Under the pieces are notes generated by a model. That model searched no databases. It was not told where the DNA came from and worked only from the letters and a program-made list of their open reading frames with translations. 64,000 bases of DNA from Solibacillus sp. FSL H8-0538 (GTDB taxonomy: Bacteria > Bacillota > Bacilli > Bacillales_A > Planococcaceae). Of the stretch, positions 52,460 to 61,475 are shown in pieces (within the stretch, counting starts at the first letter, position 1; every line of letters begins with the position of its first letter). The stretch lies in assembly GCF_038003525.1 (NCBI RefSeq), contig NZ_JBBOPI010000001.1, positions 1,665,001 to 1,729,000 on the forward strand, written 5' to 3'. The translations under genes were made by a program, and so were the position numbers.

Positions 52460-53799
52460 TGCGTACTGAACTCCTCCTCACAAAAATTCAAATGAAAAAT
52501 CCGGCGTGGGCGTCCTTTATAGGAAACTTTTTCTTCGCCCACAATTGTTACAAGACCCGCATCTGTCCATTTCAGGAGAATGCGATTGGCACTTCGTAGT
52601 GTAATGTTTAAAGTAGTGGCGAGCTCTTGTGCAGTGTAATCCATTTTATTATGCTTCGCAATCCGTGCCATTAGCTTAGACATATAAGATGCGGACATAC
52701 CGGCTTTTTCAGCCCGGTGCAAAATGTCGCGATCGGTGACAACGAGCTGGTAACACTCATAATTCGTCTGCATCGCTAAATCAACGGGACCAATGACACT
52801 TTGATCTTCACGCACAATATAGCATACATCATCGTTCAGCTCCATCGATTGGTGAAGTGCTTGGATTGCGTGCCCACCAGATTCGGCAGCAGTTCGCCCG
52901 AAGCCCACGCCCAGGCTTGTTGTAAGGTGGAAGTTTTCTTTTAGTATTTTTAACAGTGGGATAAATTTATAGCCCCTTGTTTCGCGCTCAAAAATACCAC
53001 GTGTCGTCATAAAAGCATACTGATTGTTCACTAAATGGATACCATGCCCATCAAGCGACTGTACGTATTGCGCAAAAGCTTGTTCAATTTTTTGCTTTAG
53101 TAAATGTGGGGAAGAAGACTTTGCCATAATGTCCTCGATATTATGGCAGTGTAGTAAGCCGTACACAATTTGCGTTTCTTTATTGCGCCGAGAAGTGGTG
53201 GACAGCAATGACCGTTCAAATGCGACCGACATATCTTGCTTTGTTGGTGTGACCAGTTCAAAAGGGATAGCACGTGCAACAAGATGGGTTGCCACTTGTG
53301 GAATACACGTAATGATGGCAGCACCGTCATAATAGTTGATAGTGTGAAATTCAATAATATCCTCAATCGGCGGCACGGATTTGTTTAACTCGAACAATTG
53401 AAGTTCGCAACTATGCTCGAGCTCATTTAATAGTTTGTTTAAATACTTTTCTTCAATTGTATCGACAGACAGTTTAGCGGGTTTTAATGTTTGGCAAACA
53501 AGAAAAAGTGATCGATACAAACCTGTTGTCAGCCCCGGCATATGATGAACTGGAATTGTAAACGTACAATGCTGTTGTGCTTGTAAGTAACTGAACGAAT
53601 CCGTAAACATCATCACTTCAACATGGGTCATTAACGTTTCAATGGCTTCAATGAAATTGTGTTGTTTATCTATTATATGGAAAAACGGTTTGAAATTGGG
53701 GAAAGCAAGGATAACTTCTTTTAGTTGTTGCACTACAGATGTGGTCGTAATTATTGCGATATGAATTTCTGGGATGTTTTGATTTAGTTGCTTGCTCAT
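52456..53799 (-). CDS. Transcriptional regulator with nucleotide-cyclase-like domain and winged helix
   Basis: This 447-residue protein has no transmembrane helix. Residues about 1-200 form an alpha/beta region of the kind seen in response-regulator or periplasmic-binding-like sensors; about 215-350 resemble a degenerate GGDEF/GTP cyclohydrolase III-type nucleotide-binding fold (Q-I-V-Y-G-L-L-H-C, then T-S-L-G-V-G-F-G-R-T-A-A-E-S). Residues about 375-430 are a winged helix-turn-helix (T-A-Q-E-L-A-T-T-L-N-I-T-L-R-S-A-N-R-I-L). It sits between the importer and catabolic operons and is probably their regulator. The ligand is unknown. The ribosome binding site is AGGAGG. Confidence 0.75.
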   Translation of the reverse strand: MSKQLNQNIPEIHIAIITTTSVVQQLKEVILAFPNFKPFFHIIDKQHNFIEAIETLMTHVEVMMFTDSFSYLQAQQHCTFTIPVHHMPGLTTGLYRSLFLVCQTLKPAKLSVDTIEEKYLNKLLNELEHSCELQLFELNKSVPPIEDIIEFHTINYYDGAAIITCIPQVATHLVARAIPFELVTPTKQDMSVAFERSLLSTTSRRNKETQIVYGLLHCHNIEDIMAKSSSPHLLKQKIEQAFAQYVQSLDGHGIHLVNNQYAFMTTRGIFERETRGYKFIPLLKILKENFHLTTSLGVGFGRTAAESGGHAIQALHQSMELNDDVCYIVREDQSVIGPVDLAMQTNYECYQLVVTDRDILHRAEKAGMSASYMSKLMARIAKHNKMDYTAQELATTLNITLRSANRILLKWTDAGLVTIVGEEKVSYKGRPRRIFHLNFCEEEFSTH

Positions 53800-53886
53800 A
53801 TGAAACCTCCTACAACCGAAAATACGTTAAATCTACTATTATAGTAAACTAGTTATCGAGATAATGTCAAAATATTCAATAAATGT

Positions 53887-53898
53887 TTGTAAATACAA
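53887..53898 (+). promoter_or_regulatory. Palindrome upstream of catabolic operon
   Basis: TTGTA-aa-TACAA is a perfect 5-2-5 palindrome 17 bp before the epimerase start. TACAA(C) half-sites also occur upstream of the importer (49084 and 49094), so a shared regulator site is possible. Confidence 0.3.
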
Positions 53899-53915
53899 TT
53901 CGAGGAGTGGTCGCA

Positions 53916-54932
53916 ATGAATCGCGTGGCGCAATTAGAACAATTCATGACAAAGCCGTCATCAGCATTAATAGAAGATCTAAAACAGATTGACGGTGATA
54001 TTTTAATATTAGGCATTGGCGGGAAAATGGGGCCGACACTCGCAAAGATGACAAAGCGTGCCATTGATGAAGCAGGGCTACAGAAGCGTGTAATTGGTGT
54101 ATCGCGTTTTTCAGCTGGTGCATTGCAGCAAGAACTAGAGGATGCCGGTATTGAAACGATCGCAGCAGATTTATTAAATGAAGACCAACTACAGGGGCTA
54201 CCCGATGTGAAAAACGTTATTTTCATGGCGGGAAATAAATTTGGAACGACGGGTAATGAACATTTCACATGGGCAATGAATGCGTATTTACCTGGCCGTG
54301 TTGCAGAGAAATATAAAAATTCGCGTATTGTCGCCTTTTCATCGGGCAATATTTATCCCTTTTCAGAAGTGACAAAGGGCAATTGCTCAGAGGATATCGT
54401 GCCTAGTCCGATTGGGGAGTATGCACAGTCTTGCTTAGGGCGTGAGCGCGTGCTTACGAATTTTTCGATTCGCAATCATACACCGCTTGTTTTATTCCGC
54501 CTAAATTATGCAATTGATATGCGCTACGGTGTATTACTTGAAGTGGCAAAGGCGGTACACGAAGAACGTGCGATTGATTTAACGACAGGTAGTGTGAACG
54601 TTATTTGGCAAGGAGATGCGAATGAATATGCACTGCGCTCACTGCTACTTTGTTCGTCACCACCGAAAATTTTAAATGTGACAGGACCGGAAACGATTTC
54701 GGTGCGCTGGTTAGCAAAAGAATTCGGCAACCGCTTCGATAAGCAGCCCGTTTTTGAAGGGAATGAGCAAACAACCGCACTACTCAATACAGCGTCACAG
54801 GCACATCAATTATTTGGCTATCCGTCTGTCACATTGCAAGAAATGATTGATCGAACAGTATCTTGGATTCGTGAAGGTGGCGAAACATACAATAAGCCAA
54901 CCCATTTCCAAGAACGAAAAGGGGCGTTTTAA
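53916..54932 (+). CDS. NAD(P)-dependent epimerase/dehydratase family protein with YxxxC motif
   Basis: This 338-residue extended-SDR enzyme has the NAD(P)-binding G-I-G-G-K-M-G-P loop (residues 33-40) and a Ser-Gly-Asn segment (F-S-S-G-N-I-Y-P, about 141-148). The expected catalytic Y-x-x-x-K reads Tyr169-Ala-Gln-Ser-Cys173, so Lys is replaced by Cys. This suggests altered chemistry rather than a typical sugar epimerase. The start is ATG 53916, after GAGGAGTGG. It is the first gene of the long coupled operon, with its stop overlapping the next start (TAATG). Confidence 0.86.
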   Translation: MNRVAQLEQFMTKPSSALIEDLKQIDGDILILGIGGKMGPTLAKMTKRAIDEAGLQKRVIGVSRFSAGALQQELEDAGIETIAADLLNEDQLQGLPDVKNVIFMAGNKFGTTGNEHFTWAMNAYLPGRVAEKYKNSRIVAFSSGNIYPFSEVTKGNCSEDIVPSPIGEYAQSCLGRERVLTNFSIRNHTPLVLFRLNYAIDMRYGVLLEVAKAVHEERAIDLTTGSVNVIWQGDANEYALRSLLLCSSPPKILNVTGPETISVRWLAKEFGNRFDKQPVFEGNEQTTALLNTASQAHQLFGYPSVTLQEMIDRTVSWIREGGETYNKPTHFQERKGAF

Positions 54933-55993
54933 TGTTGCAGCCAACAGTGAAGAAAAGCTTGTTTGACGGCGCATTTATCCCTGCGCACCCATTAGCATTA
55001 AACGAGGACCGTACATTAGATGAATTAAGTCAGCGTGCATTAACGCGCTATTATATTGAGGCGGGTGTTGGCGGACTTGCAGTAGGTGTCCATACGACGC
55101 AGTTTGAAATTCGCAATCCGCAGTTCAATTTATATGAGCGTGTTCTTACGCTTGCTATGGAAGAAATGAAACGTGCACATGTTGGCGAGGACTTTATAAA
55201 AATTGGCGGTGTTTGTGGGCCAACAGAGCAAGCAGTGAAGGAAGCGCAGTTTTTAAAGGACACTGGATATAATCTAGCCCTTTTAAGTATGGGTGGTTTA
55301 GATTATTCAGAGGCGCAGCTACTTGAGCGTACGCGTGTAGTAGCTGCCGTTATTCCGGTCGTAGGATTTTACTTACAAACATCCGTCGGCGGTCGCAAGC
55401 TATCTTATGAATTTTGGTGTGAGCTAGCTGATATCGAAAATGTTTACGCCATTAAAGTAGCGCCGTTTAATCGTTACCAAACATTCGATGTTGTGCGTGC
55501 TGTTTGTCAATCTAGTCGCAATGAGGAAATCGCTATCTATACAGGCAATGATGATAATATTGTCGCGGATTTATTATCCACGTATAAAGTACGTGTTGGT
55601 GATAAAACCGTGCACAAGCAAATTATTGGCGGATTACTCGGACACTGGTCTGTTTGGGTGAAAACGGCTGTAGCGTACTTTGAAGATATAAAGCGCGTGC
55701 GGAATGGTCGGCTCATCCCGACAGAATTATTAACACGAGGGCTTGAAATTACCGATGCGAATGCGGCATTTTTTGATCCCCAGCATGATTTTAAAGGGAG
55801 TATTGCGGGCATTAACGAAGTACTCGCACGTCAAGGGCTGCTTCAGGGCAATTGGTGCTTAATGGATCATGAAAAACTTAGTCCAAATCAAGCAGAGGAA
55901 ATTACGCGTGTGTATGAAAGCTATCCACATCTTCATGATGATGTATTCGTTGCAGCGAATTTAGGGAAATGGAAGTCGGGTGATCAGTTATGA
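54932..55993 (+). CDS. DHDPS/N-acetylneuraminate-lyase family aldolase or dehydratase
   Basis: This 353-residue TIM-barrel enzyme of the dihydrodipicolinate synthase superfamily forms a Schiff base with a keto acid. The candidate catalytic Lys175 (Y-A-I-K-V-A-P-F-N) and Tyr147 (V-G-F-Y-L-Q-T) are at the usual spacing. The G-x-G-G-L-A-V-G motif near residue 46 is also present, but the customary T-T-G-E after it reads V-H-T-T-Q, so it is not DapA. It is more likely a lyase or dehydratase of a 2-keto-deoxy sugar acid. It overlaps both neighbours. Confidence 0.9.
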   Translation: MLQPTVKKSLFDGAFIPAHPLALNEDRTLDELSQRALTRYYIEAGVGGLAVGVHTTQFEIRNPQFNLYERVLTLAMEEMKRAHVGEDFIKIGGVCGPTEQAVKEAQFLKDTGYNLALLSMGGLDYSEAQLLERTRVVAAVIPVVGFYLQTSVGGRKLSYEFWCELADIENVYAIKVAPFNRYQTFDVVRAVCQSSRNEEIAIYTGNDDNIVADLLSTYKVRVGDKTVHKQIIGGLLGHWSVWVKTAVAYFEDIKRVRNGRLIPTELLTRGLEITDANAAFFDPQHDFKGSIAGINEVLARQGLLQGNWCLMDHEKLSPNQAEEITRVYESYPHLHDDVFVAANLGKWKSGDQL

Positions 55994-56985
55994 AATCGTT
56001 AATGGCGATTGATGGTATGGCGCAAGTTGTGGAGCTGGAAGTACCTGAATTACTTCCACAACATGTGCGTGTAAAAACACATTTTACGGCTGTTTCACCA
56101 GGAACAGAACGCTTACTAATTGGTAGCAGTGCAAGTGGTGACCGCCGATTAGGCTATAGTGCAGTGGGTGAAATTATTGAGCTCGGAGAAGGTGTTAACA
56201 ACTACTCGGTAGGAGATATCGTGGCGTGCTACGGTGCACCTTATGTGAGCCATTCAAGTGAATTAGTTGTACCAAAAACGCTCATTTCCAAAGTGCCTTC
56301 GCATGTTCCAACAATTCATGCGTCGTTTGCAGCGCATGGGGCCATTGCTATACATGCAATTCGCAAGGCACATTTGCAGTTCGGCGAAACCGTCATCATT
56401 GTTGGCTTAGGTGTACTTGGCCAAATGATTGCGAAAATTTGTAGTGCGGCAGCGTATGAAGTGATTGCCTATGAGCCTATAGAAGCGCGCGCCAACATGA
56501 TTAACGGCGAAGGCTCGATTCATGCATTTTCATCTTTATCAAAGATGGCGCATTTTTTAGATCAGATGACAGAGGGACATGGTGCAGATGCTGTACTCCT
56601 TTGTACAGGTGGGAAGCATTCTGAAACAACGGCGCAAAGTTTAGATTGGGTTCGTAAGCAGGGGAAAATCGTGATTGTTGGAGACGTGGAGCCTGTTTTT
56701 CCGCGTGAGAAAATGTTCGGGAAAGAAGCCGCAATCCTTATTTCACGTGCAGGGGGGCCTGGTCGTTATGACCCACTTTATGAAAAAATGGCGGTGGATT
56801 ACCCATATGGCTATGTACGCTGGACGGAAGGACGGAATGTGAAGGAGTTTATCCGTTTACTTGCACAAAATCGCATCGATATCACGCCGTTTATTAAAAG
56901 TATTGTGGATATTAAGGATGCGGCAACGATTTATGATGACTTGCTAAAACAACCTGAGGAATTGACGAAAATTATTCGTTTTTAG
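55990..56985 (+). CDS. Medium-chain (MDR) zinc-type dehydrogenase family protein
   Basis: This 331-residue MDR-superfamily protein has the N-terminal GroES-like region (V-R-V-K-T-H-F-T-A-V-S-P-G-T-E) and a Rossmann domain with G-L-G-V-L-G (about residues 138-143). The usual catalytic-zinc Cys/His ligands and the four-Cys structural zinc site are absent, so it is probably zinc-free. Similar proteins sit beside Gfo/Idh genes and act on sugar derivatives. It overlaps the previous gene by 4 bp. Substrate unknown. Confidence 0.88.
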   Translation: MKSLMAIDGMAQVVELEVPELLPQHVRVKTHFTAVSPGTERLLIGSSASGDRRLGYSAVGEIIELGEGVNNYSVGDIVACYGAPYVSHSSELVVPKTLISKVPSHVPTIHASFAAHGAIAIHAIRKAHLQFGETVIIVGLGVLGQMIAKICSAAAYEVIAYEPIEARANMINGEGSIHAFSSLSKMAHFLDQMTEGHGADAVLLCTGGKHSETTAQSLDWVRKQGKIVIVGDVEPVFPREKMFGKEAAILISRAGGPGRYDPLYEKMAVDYPYGYVRWTEGRNVKEFIRLLAQNRIDITPFIKSIVDIKDAATIYDDLLKQPEELTKIIRF

Positions 56986-57003
56986 CTAAAGGAGAGAACA
57001 GTG

Positions 57004-58056
57004 ATGTTAAAAGTAGGGGTAATTGGTGGGGGCTCGATTTCGGAATTTCATATTAAACCATATTTGGCAAATGATCAGGTGCAACTTATTGCGTTATGCG
57101 ACCGAAACGAGGTACGTCTAGCAAAAATGGGCGAGGAGTACGGGGTGACGAATTTATATACAGCGTACAAGGATCTTCTTGCTAATCCGGACGTGGATGC
57201 CGTCAGTATTTGTACGTGGAATAATACGCATGCAGAGATTGCGATTCAGGCGCTCAATGCGGGCAAGCATGTGTTACTTGAGAAGCCACTTAGCATGACA
57301 GTTGAGGAAGCGCTTGCGGTGGAACAAGCAGTACAGCGTTCAGGCAAGCTATTACAAGTTGGCTATGTACGTCGCCATGCATCGAATATTCACGTGCTTA
57401 AGAAGTTTATTGATGCGGGAGATCTGGGCGAGATTTATTACGCAAAAGCGTCATGTCTCCGTCGCTTGGGAAATCCTGGAGGTTGGTTTAGTGATATCGC
57501 AAAATCAGGCGGTGGTCCATTAATGGATTTAGGCGTCCATATGATTGATATTTGCTGGTATTTGATGGGCAAGCCAAAGCCGGTTTCTGTTAGTGGCAAT
57601 ACATATACAAGACTTGGCAATCGCAAGCACATCGAAAAGTTATCCTTTTATAAGGCAGCAGATTATGATGCACAGCACAATGACGTAGAAGATTTAGCGA
57701 ATGCGTTAATACGTTTTGACAATGGGGCTTCATTATTTGTTGACGTAAGTTTTACATTACAAGCTAAGCAAGATGAGGTTAGTGTGAAACTATACGGTGA
57801 AAAAGGAGGTGCCGAAGTGGAACCAGCGCTTGCAATTGTTGGCGAAAAGCATAATACAGTCATCAATATGACGCCGCAAATTGATGACTTAGCTTTTGAT
57901 TTTGCCGGTGCCTTTGCGAATGAAATTAATCATTTTGTAGCGTGTTGCTTAACAGGTAAAGAAAGCCTAGCACCGGTTGCAGACGGTGTGGCGGTCATGA
58001 AAATGTTATGTGCAGTATACGAATCCGCTAATACAGGTAAGGAAATTATCTTATAA
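57004..58056 (+). CDS. Gfo/Idh/MocA family oxidoreductase 1
   Basis: This 350-residue NAD(P)-dependent enzyme oxidises or reduces a sugar or sugar-derivative carbonyl. The Rossmann domain has V-G-V-I-G-G-G-S-I-S-E-F-H, and the conserved E-K-P motif (L-L-E-K-P-L-S-M) follows near residue 94. The catalytic region reads D-L-G-V-H-M-I-D-I-C-W-Y-L, holding the usual Asp and His. The start is ATG 57004, after AAAGGAGAG. It lies between the MDR gene and a gene of unknown function. Confidence 0.94.
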   Translation: MLKVGVIGGGSISEFHIKPYLANDQVQLIALCDRNEVRLAKMGEEYGVTNLYTAYKDLLANPDVDAVSICTWNNTHAEIAIQALNAGKHVLLEKPLSMTVEEALAVEQAVQRSGKLLQVGYVRRHASNIHVLKKFIDAGDLGEIYYAKASCLRRLGNPGGWFSDIAKSGGGPLMDLGVHMIDICWYLMGKPKPVSVSGNTYTRLGNRKHIEKLSFYKAADYDAQHNDVEDLANALIRFDNGASLFVDVSFTLQAKQDEVSVKLYGEKGGAEVEPALAIVGEKHNTVINMTPQIDDLAFDFAGAFANEINHFVACCLTGKESLAPVADGVAVMKMLCAVYESANTGKEIIL

Positions 58057-58070
58057 AAGGGGTGTCATGG

Positions 58071-58742
58071 ATGCCGAAATTCGTGATCGCAAACATCGAT
58101 AAAGTAAATAGCGCACAAACATTTCAACCTCATCGGATTGGTGTTGATGAGACGCCAATTGATCCTAATGCAGAGTTAACCTATGTTGCTCAGGTTTTTT
58201 TTTCAGCGGGGGATGAATTGGACTTATATGTGCCTGCTGAAATACTTAACGAAGCACGAGCGAAATACGTGTATTTTGATTTAGCGCTATATCCGTTTTT
58301 TGCCGGAGTGAAGAATGCTGTGGGAGATCAGGAAAAGAGCGGAGTTGTACGATTCCGTCGCACAGGTTTGGAAAGTAAATTAGTCGGGGACATTTATGTA
58401 CTTTCGAAATTATTCGGAAAGCCGAGTCAAACACATGTAAAGATACGTGAGATTGAACGAAAAGCACATATCATCGTGTTATTAAAATTTGGGCAATCGA
58501 TTATGGCACATATCGAATTCACGACAGGTGGTAATGAACGTCTGGAGTTCGAATACAGCAGTCCGCAACAAATTATTGAATTTGATAGTGATGAGATGCG
58601 ACCAGTGCTACCAACAACAAAAACGAAGCTACCGCTAATGTATACCGTTGATGCAATAACAGAAACAGCTGTGGAAATTACGGACGAGCTAAAGCAAGAA
58701 TTACAAGCAATTGAACAGTTACTGGGAGGTGTGGTTATATGA
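58071..58742 (+). CDS. Protein of unknown function between two Gfo/Idh/MocA genes
   Basis: This 223-residue soluble protein matches no family I know. The middle (about residues 128-170: H-I-I-V-L-L-K-F-G-Q-S-I-M-A-H-I-E-F, then R-L-E-F-E-Y and I-I-E-F-D-S) is reminiscent of the C-terminal beta domain of Gfo/Idh/MocA enzymes, but no Rossmann domain is present. It might act as a substrate-binding or assembly partner of a neighbouring dehydrogenase. The start is ATG 58071, after AAAAGGGG; it overlaps the next gene by 4 bp (ATGA). Confidence 0.7.
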   Translation: MPKFVIANIDKVNSAQTFQPHRIGVDETPIDPNAELTYVAQVFFSAGDELDLYVPAEILNEARAKYVYFDLALYPFFAGVKNAVGDQEKSGVVRFRRTGLESKLVGDIYVLSKLFGKPSQTHVKIREIERKAHIIVLLKFGQSIMAHIEFTTGGNERLEFEYSSPQQIIEFDSDEMRPVLPTTKTKLPLMYTVDAITETAVEITDELKQELQAIEQLLGGVVI

Positions 58743-59713
58743 ACATTGGCATTATGAGTTTTGCACATATTCACGCGACAAGTTATGCAACTGCGATTCG
58801 CCGCATCCCAGGGGTGACATTAACAGCTATTTATGATACAGACGTGGAACGGGGAAAAGAGGCGGCTGCTCAGTTTGGTGCGACGTTTTACAATAGTGAA
58901 GCTTCCTTTTTACAAACAGATATTGAGGCGGTAGTAATTTGTAGTGAAAATGTGCTACATAAACAGATGGCCGTTGCCGCTGCGAACGCAAAAAAGCATA
59001 TTTTATGTGAAAAGCCGATTGCGACAACGCTAGCAGATGCGGAAGAAATGATTCGTAGTTGTGAGATAAACGGGGTTATGCTACAAATTGCCTACCCGGT
59101 TCGTTATAGCCAGCCGATCATCGAGCTAAAAAAAGCGATAGATAATAGGGAGCTCGGTGAAATTGTTGCCATTCGTACAACAAATCGTGGGCAAAATCCA
59201 GGCGGGTGGTTTATTGATGCTAACTTATCTGGAGGTGGTGCAGTCCTTGATCATACCGTGCATATGGTTGATATTATGCGTTGGTATTTAAGTGATGAAG
59301 TTGTTGAAGTGACAGCATTTGCAGATCGCTACTTTACGGATATTCATACAGATGATGCGGGAATTATGACACTACAATTTGGGGGTGGGGTGATTGCCTC
59401 ACATGATGCGAGCTGGTCTCGTTTCCCGCAATTTCCTACTTGGGGCGACGTCATGATTGAAGTAATCGGCACGAAGGACACCCGGAAAGTGGATGTGTTT
59501 AAGGAGCAGTTCCGTTTGTATGGCAAAGAAGAGCGTTCGCTAACCCATATGTACTGCGGCAATGATACGGATTTTGATTTAATTATCGATTTTCTAAAAA
59601 GCGTGCAGCAAAATAAAGCACCGGCAATTACTGGTTATGATGGCTTGAAATCTTTAGAAGTTGCTTTAGCTGCCTACGAATCTAGCAAAAAGAAACAACC
59701 AATACCTTTATAA
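58739..59713 (+). CDS. Gfo/Idh/MocA family oxidoreductase 2
   Basis: This 324-residue NAD(P)-dependent oxidoreductase has I-G-I-M-S-F-A-H-I-H-A at its start, C-E-K-P-I-A-T-T (about residues 92-99) and the catalytic D-H-T-V-H-M-V-D-I-M-R-W-Y-L. Its opening differs from the G-x-G-x-x-G norm (M-S-F-A-H-I-H), as in some divergent members. It differs clearly from the other Gfo/Idh enzyme, suggesting sequential steps such as oxidation and later re-reduction. Its start overlaps the preceding stop. Confidence 0.93.
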   Translation: MNIGIMSFAHIHATSYATAIRRIPGVTLTAIYDTDVERGKEAAAQFGATFYNSEASFLQTDIEAVVICSENVLHKQMAVAAANAKKHILCEKPIATTLADAEEMIRSCEINGVMLQIAYPVRYSQPIIELKKAIDNRELGEIVAIRTTNRGQNPGGWFIDANLSGGGAVLDHTVHMVDIMRWYLSDEVVEVTAFADRYFTDIHTDDAGIMTLQFGGGVIASHDASWSRFPQFPTWGDVMIEVIGTKDTRKVDVFKEQFRLYGKEERSLTHMYCGNDTDFDLIIDFLKSVQQNKAPAITGYDGLKSLEVALAAYESSKKKQPIPL

Positions 59714-59718
59714 ACGAC

Positions 59719-59745
59719 AGGGTACTCCAATTGAGTGCCCTTTTC
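59719..59745 (+). other. Intra-operon hairpin
   Basis: AGGGTACTC and GAGTGCCCT pair with two mismatches and are followed by TTTTC. It could be a weak or partial terminator within the operon; the next gene starts 27 bp later. Confidence 0.4.
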
Positions 59746-59771
59746 ATTTCAAGTGAGGGGGGATAAATGAT

Positions 59772-61475
59772 ATGAAAACGATTTATTATACTTCGCGCGA
59801 TCCAGTAGTGGTGTTTGCGGTCAACGAATTGGCAAGTCAGCTGCAACAAGAACGTATTGTGCCACTTGAGCAATGGGGAAAGGTGCAGGAAACAGAACAT
59901 ACAGAAATCTTTTTACTAACGATGAAGGAGTATGTAGCATATTTTGCAGGAGAGCCAATCACGCTTTCAGTTGATGAATATACAATTATTCAAGAAAATC
60001 ATCGCTATTATATTACCGGCAATACACCGCGCGCGCTACTATACGGGGTGTACGGTTTTTGGCAACATGTGTTAGGGGTTGTGGCACTTTATTATGATGA
60101 GCTAGCTATAAAAGTAGGCGACAATACACTTGAAGTAGCTACTCGACGTGTCATTACACAAAAACCTAAATTTCGACGCCGCGGCAACGTACTTGAAACA
60201 TTAAATGATGTCGAATTTTTACAACATTTAGTTGATTGGGGTGTGAAAAATGGTCATAACGAGTATTTCTTTACCTTTTTCCTATGGGACGAGGTCAAAG
60301 ATGTTCTGGAGCCGGAACTTGCAAAGCGCGGCGTCAACGTTACATTAGGTGGCCATAGCTTGCGTTATTTGCTTGCGAAACTGGAGAACGAGCAGCGTTT
60401 AAGCAGTCAGGCAATTGACGGAGCAGTTGGCGATTTAGTTGGGGAAAAAACTGCGTTTACACAACAGTTTACTATCGAAAATGGTCAATTTTTTACACCG
60501 AATAATCCACTGCAACAGCGTGTCATTAAAGATATTGTGGCCATTTGTCAGGATGCACCAATGATCACGCGCATTTCACTTTGGCCGGAAGATATCGGCA
60601 TTGATGCAGAGCAAAGTGAGCAGTTTTTAACGCAGTATATTGCGTTTACGGATCAGTTGAAACTTGCACTCTTAGATAAGGGATTGTCTGTTGAGGTAGA
60701 GCATATCGTCTATAATGCAGGATTGGCGTGGCATATGTTAGAGCGGGCAGACCACAAGCCGTCAGAGCAATCCGATATATTATTTGCCTATTGGGGTCGT
60801 GATTATAGTAGGGGTCTTGCGGATAGCGGGAACGCTGGACAACGAGCATTATCAGCGCTGCAACACTGGAAAGCGTCATCTACTAAAGAGGTAACAATTT
60901 TTGAATATTACAGCGATCATTTTATGTTGAGTGAATTATTCCCGCCACTGCATAATCGTATTGCACAAGATATCGCACAGTACGAACAGCTACAATGTGA
61001 GGGGATTTTAAACTTAATCGTGCCTTTGCATAAACAAACGGCAGCGGAACCACATATGTCGTCTTACAATTATCAATGGAATCAGCACTGGAATAATGCG
61101 TTTTATTCGCGCCTGGCATGGGGAGAGGACTTTGCTGTCATTGAGCAGCAAATGTTCGCGCAATTTAACGACGCTGTACGCTATAAACAATTACTAGATA
61201 CGTTAGAGACGGAGCTAGCGCGTCATACGAACTGGAATTTCCCGCTATTTCCGTCGCGTGTTGTGGATGTTAAAAAGATTGATAGTAGTGAGTATGCAGC
61301 AATCATCTCACAGCAACTTCACCGTGCACATGAAGTAGTGAAGGATTTTACAGAAGAACCCCTTCATCCACAAACGGTTCAGGAAAAGATGGATTCCTAC
61401 TTCTTTATAATGCAAAGGCTGACGAAGCTTTATGCAGAGGCCTGGGCACAAAAGGTAGGTGAAGCGAGTGTTTGA
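59772..61475 (+). CDS. Glycoside-hydrolase-like protein (GH67/GH20 N-terminal-type domain)
   Basis: This 567-residue protein has no signal peptide, so it acts in the cytoplasm. Residues about 1-125 match the N-terminal non-catalytic domain shared by GH20, GH67 and DUF4838 proteins (Y-Y-I-T-G-N-T-P-R-A-L-L-Y-G-V-Y-G-F-W-Q-H). A larger region follows with likely barrel strands (N-E-Y-F-F-T-F-F-L-W-D, S-L-W-P-E-D-I-G, I-L-F-A-Y-W-G-R-D). Acidic residues E and D after W-P could be catalytic but this is guesswork. It may release a sugar from an imported oligosaccharide. It overlaps the next gene by 8 bp. Confidence 0.68.
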   Translation: MKTIYYTSRDPVVVFAVNELASQLQQERIVPLEQWGKVQETEHTEIFLLTMKEYVAYFAGEPITLSVDEYTIIQENHRYYITGNTPRALLYGVYGFWQHVLGVVALYYDELAIKVGDNTLEVATRRVITQKPKFRRRGNVLETLNDVEFLQHLVDWGVKNGHNEYFFTFFLWDEVKDVLEPELAKRGVNVTLGGHSLRYLLAKLENEQRLSSQAIDGAVGDLVGEKTAFTQQFTIENGQFFTPNNPLQQRVIKDIVAICQDAPMITRISLWPEDIGIDAEQSEQFLTQYIAFTDQLKLALLDKGLSVEVEHIVYNAGLAWHMLERADHKPSEQSDILFAYWGRDYSRGLADSGNAGQRALSALQHWKASSTKEVTIFEYYSDHFMLSELFPPLHNRIAQDIAQYEQLQCEGILNLIVPLHKQTAAEPHMSSYNYQWNQHWNNAFYSRLAWGEDFAVIEQQMFAQFNDAVRYKQLLDTLETELARHTNWNFPLFPSRVVDVKKIDSSEYAAIISQQLHRAHEVVKDFTEEPLHPQTVQEKMDSYFFIMQRLTKLYAEAWAQKVGEASV

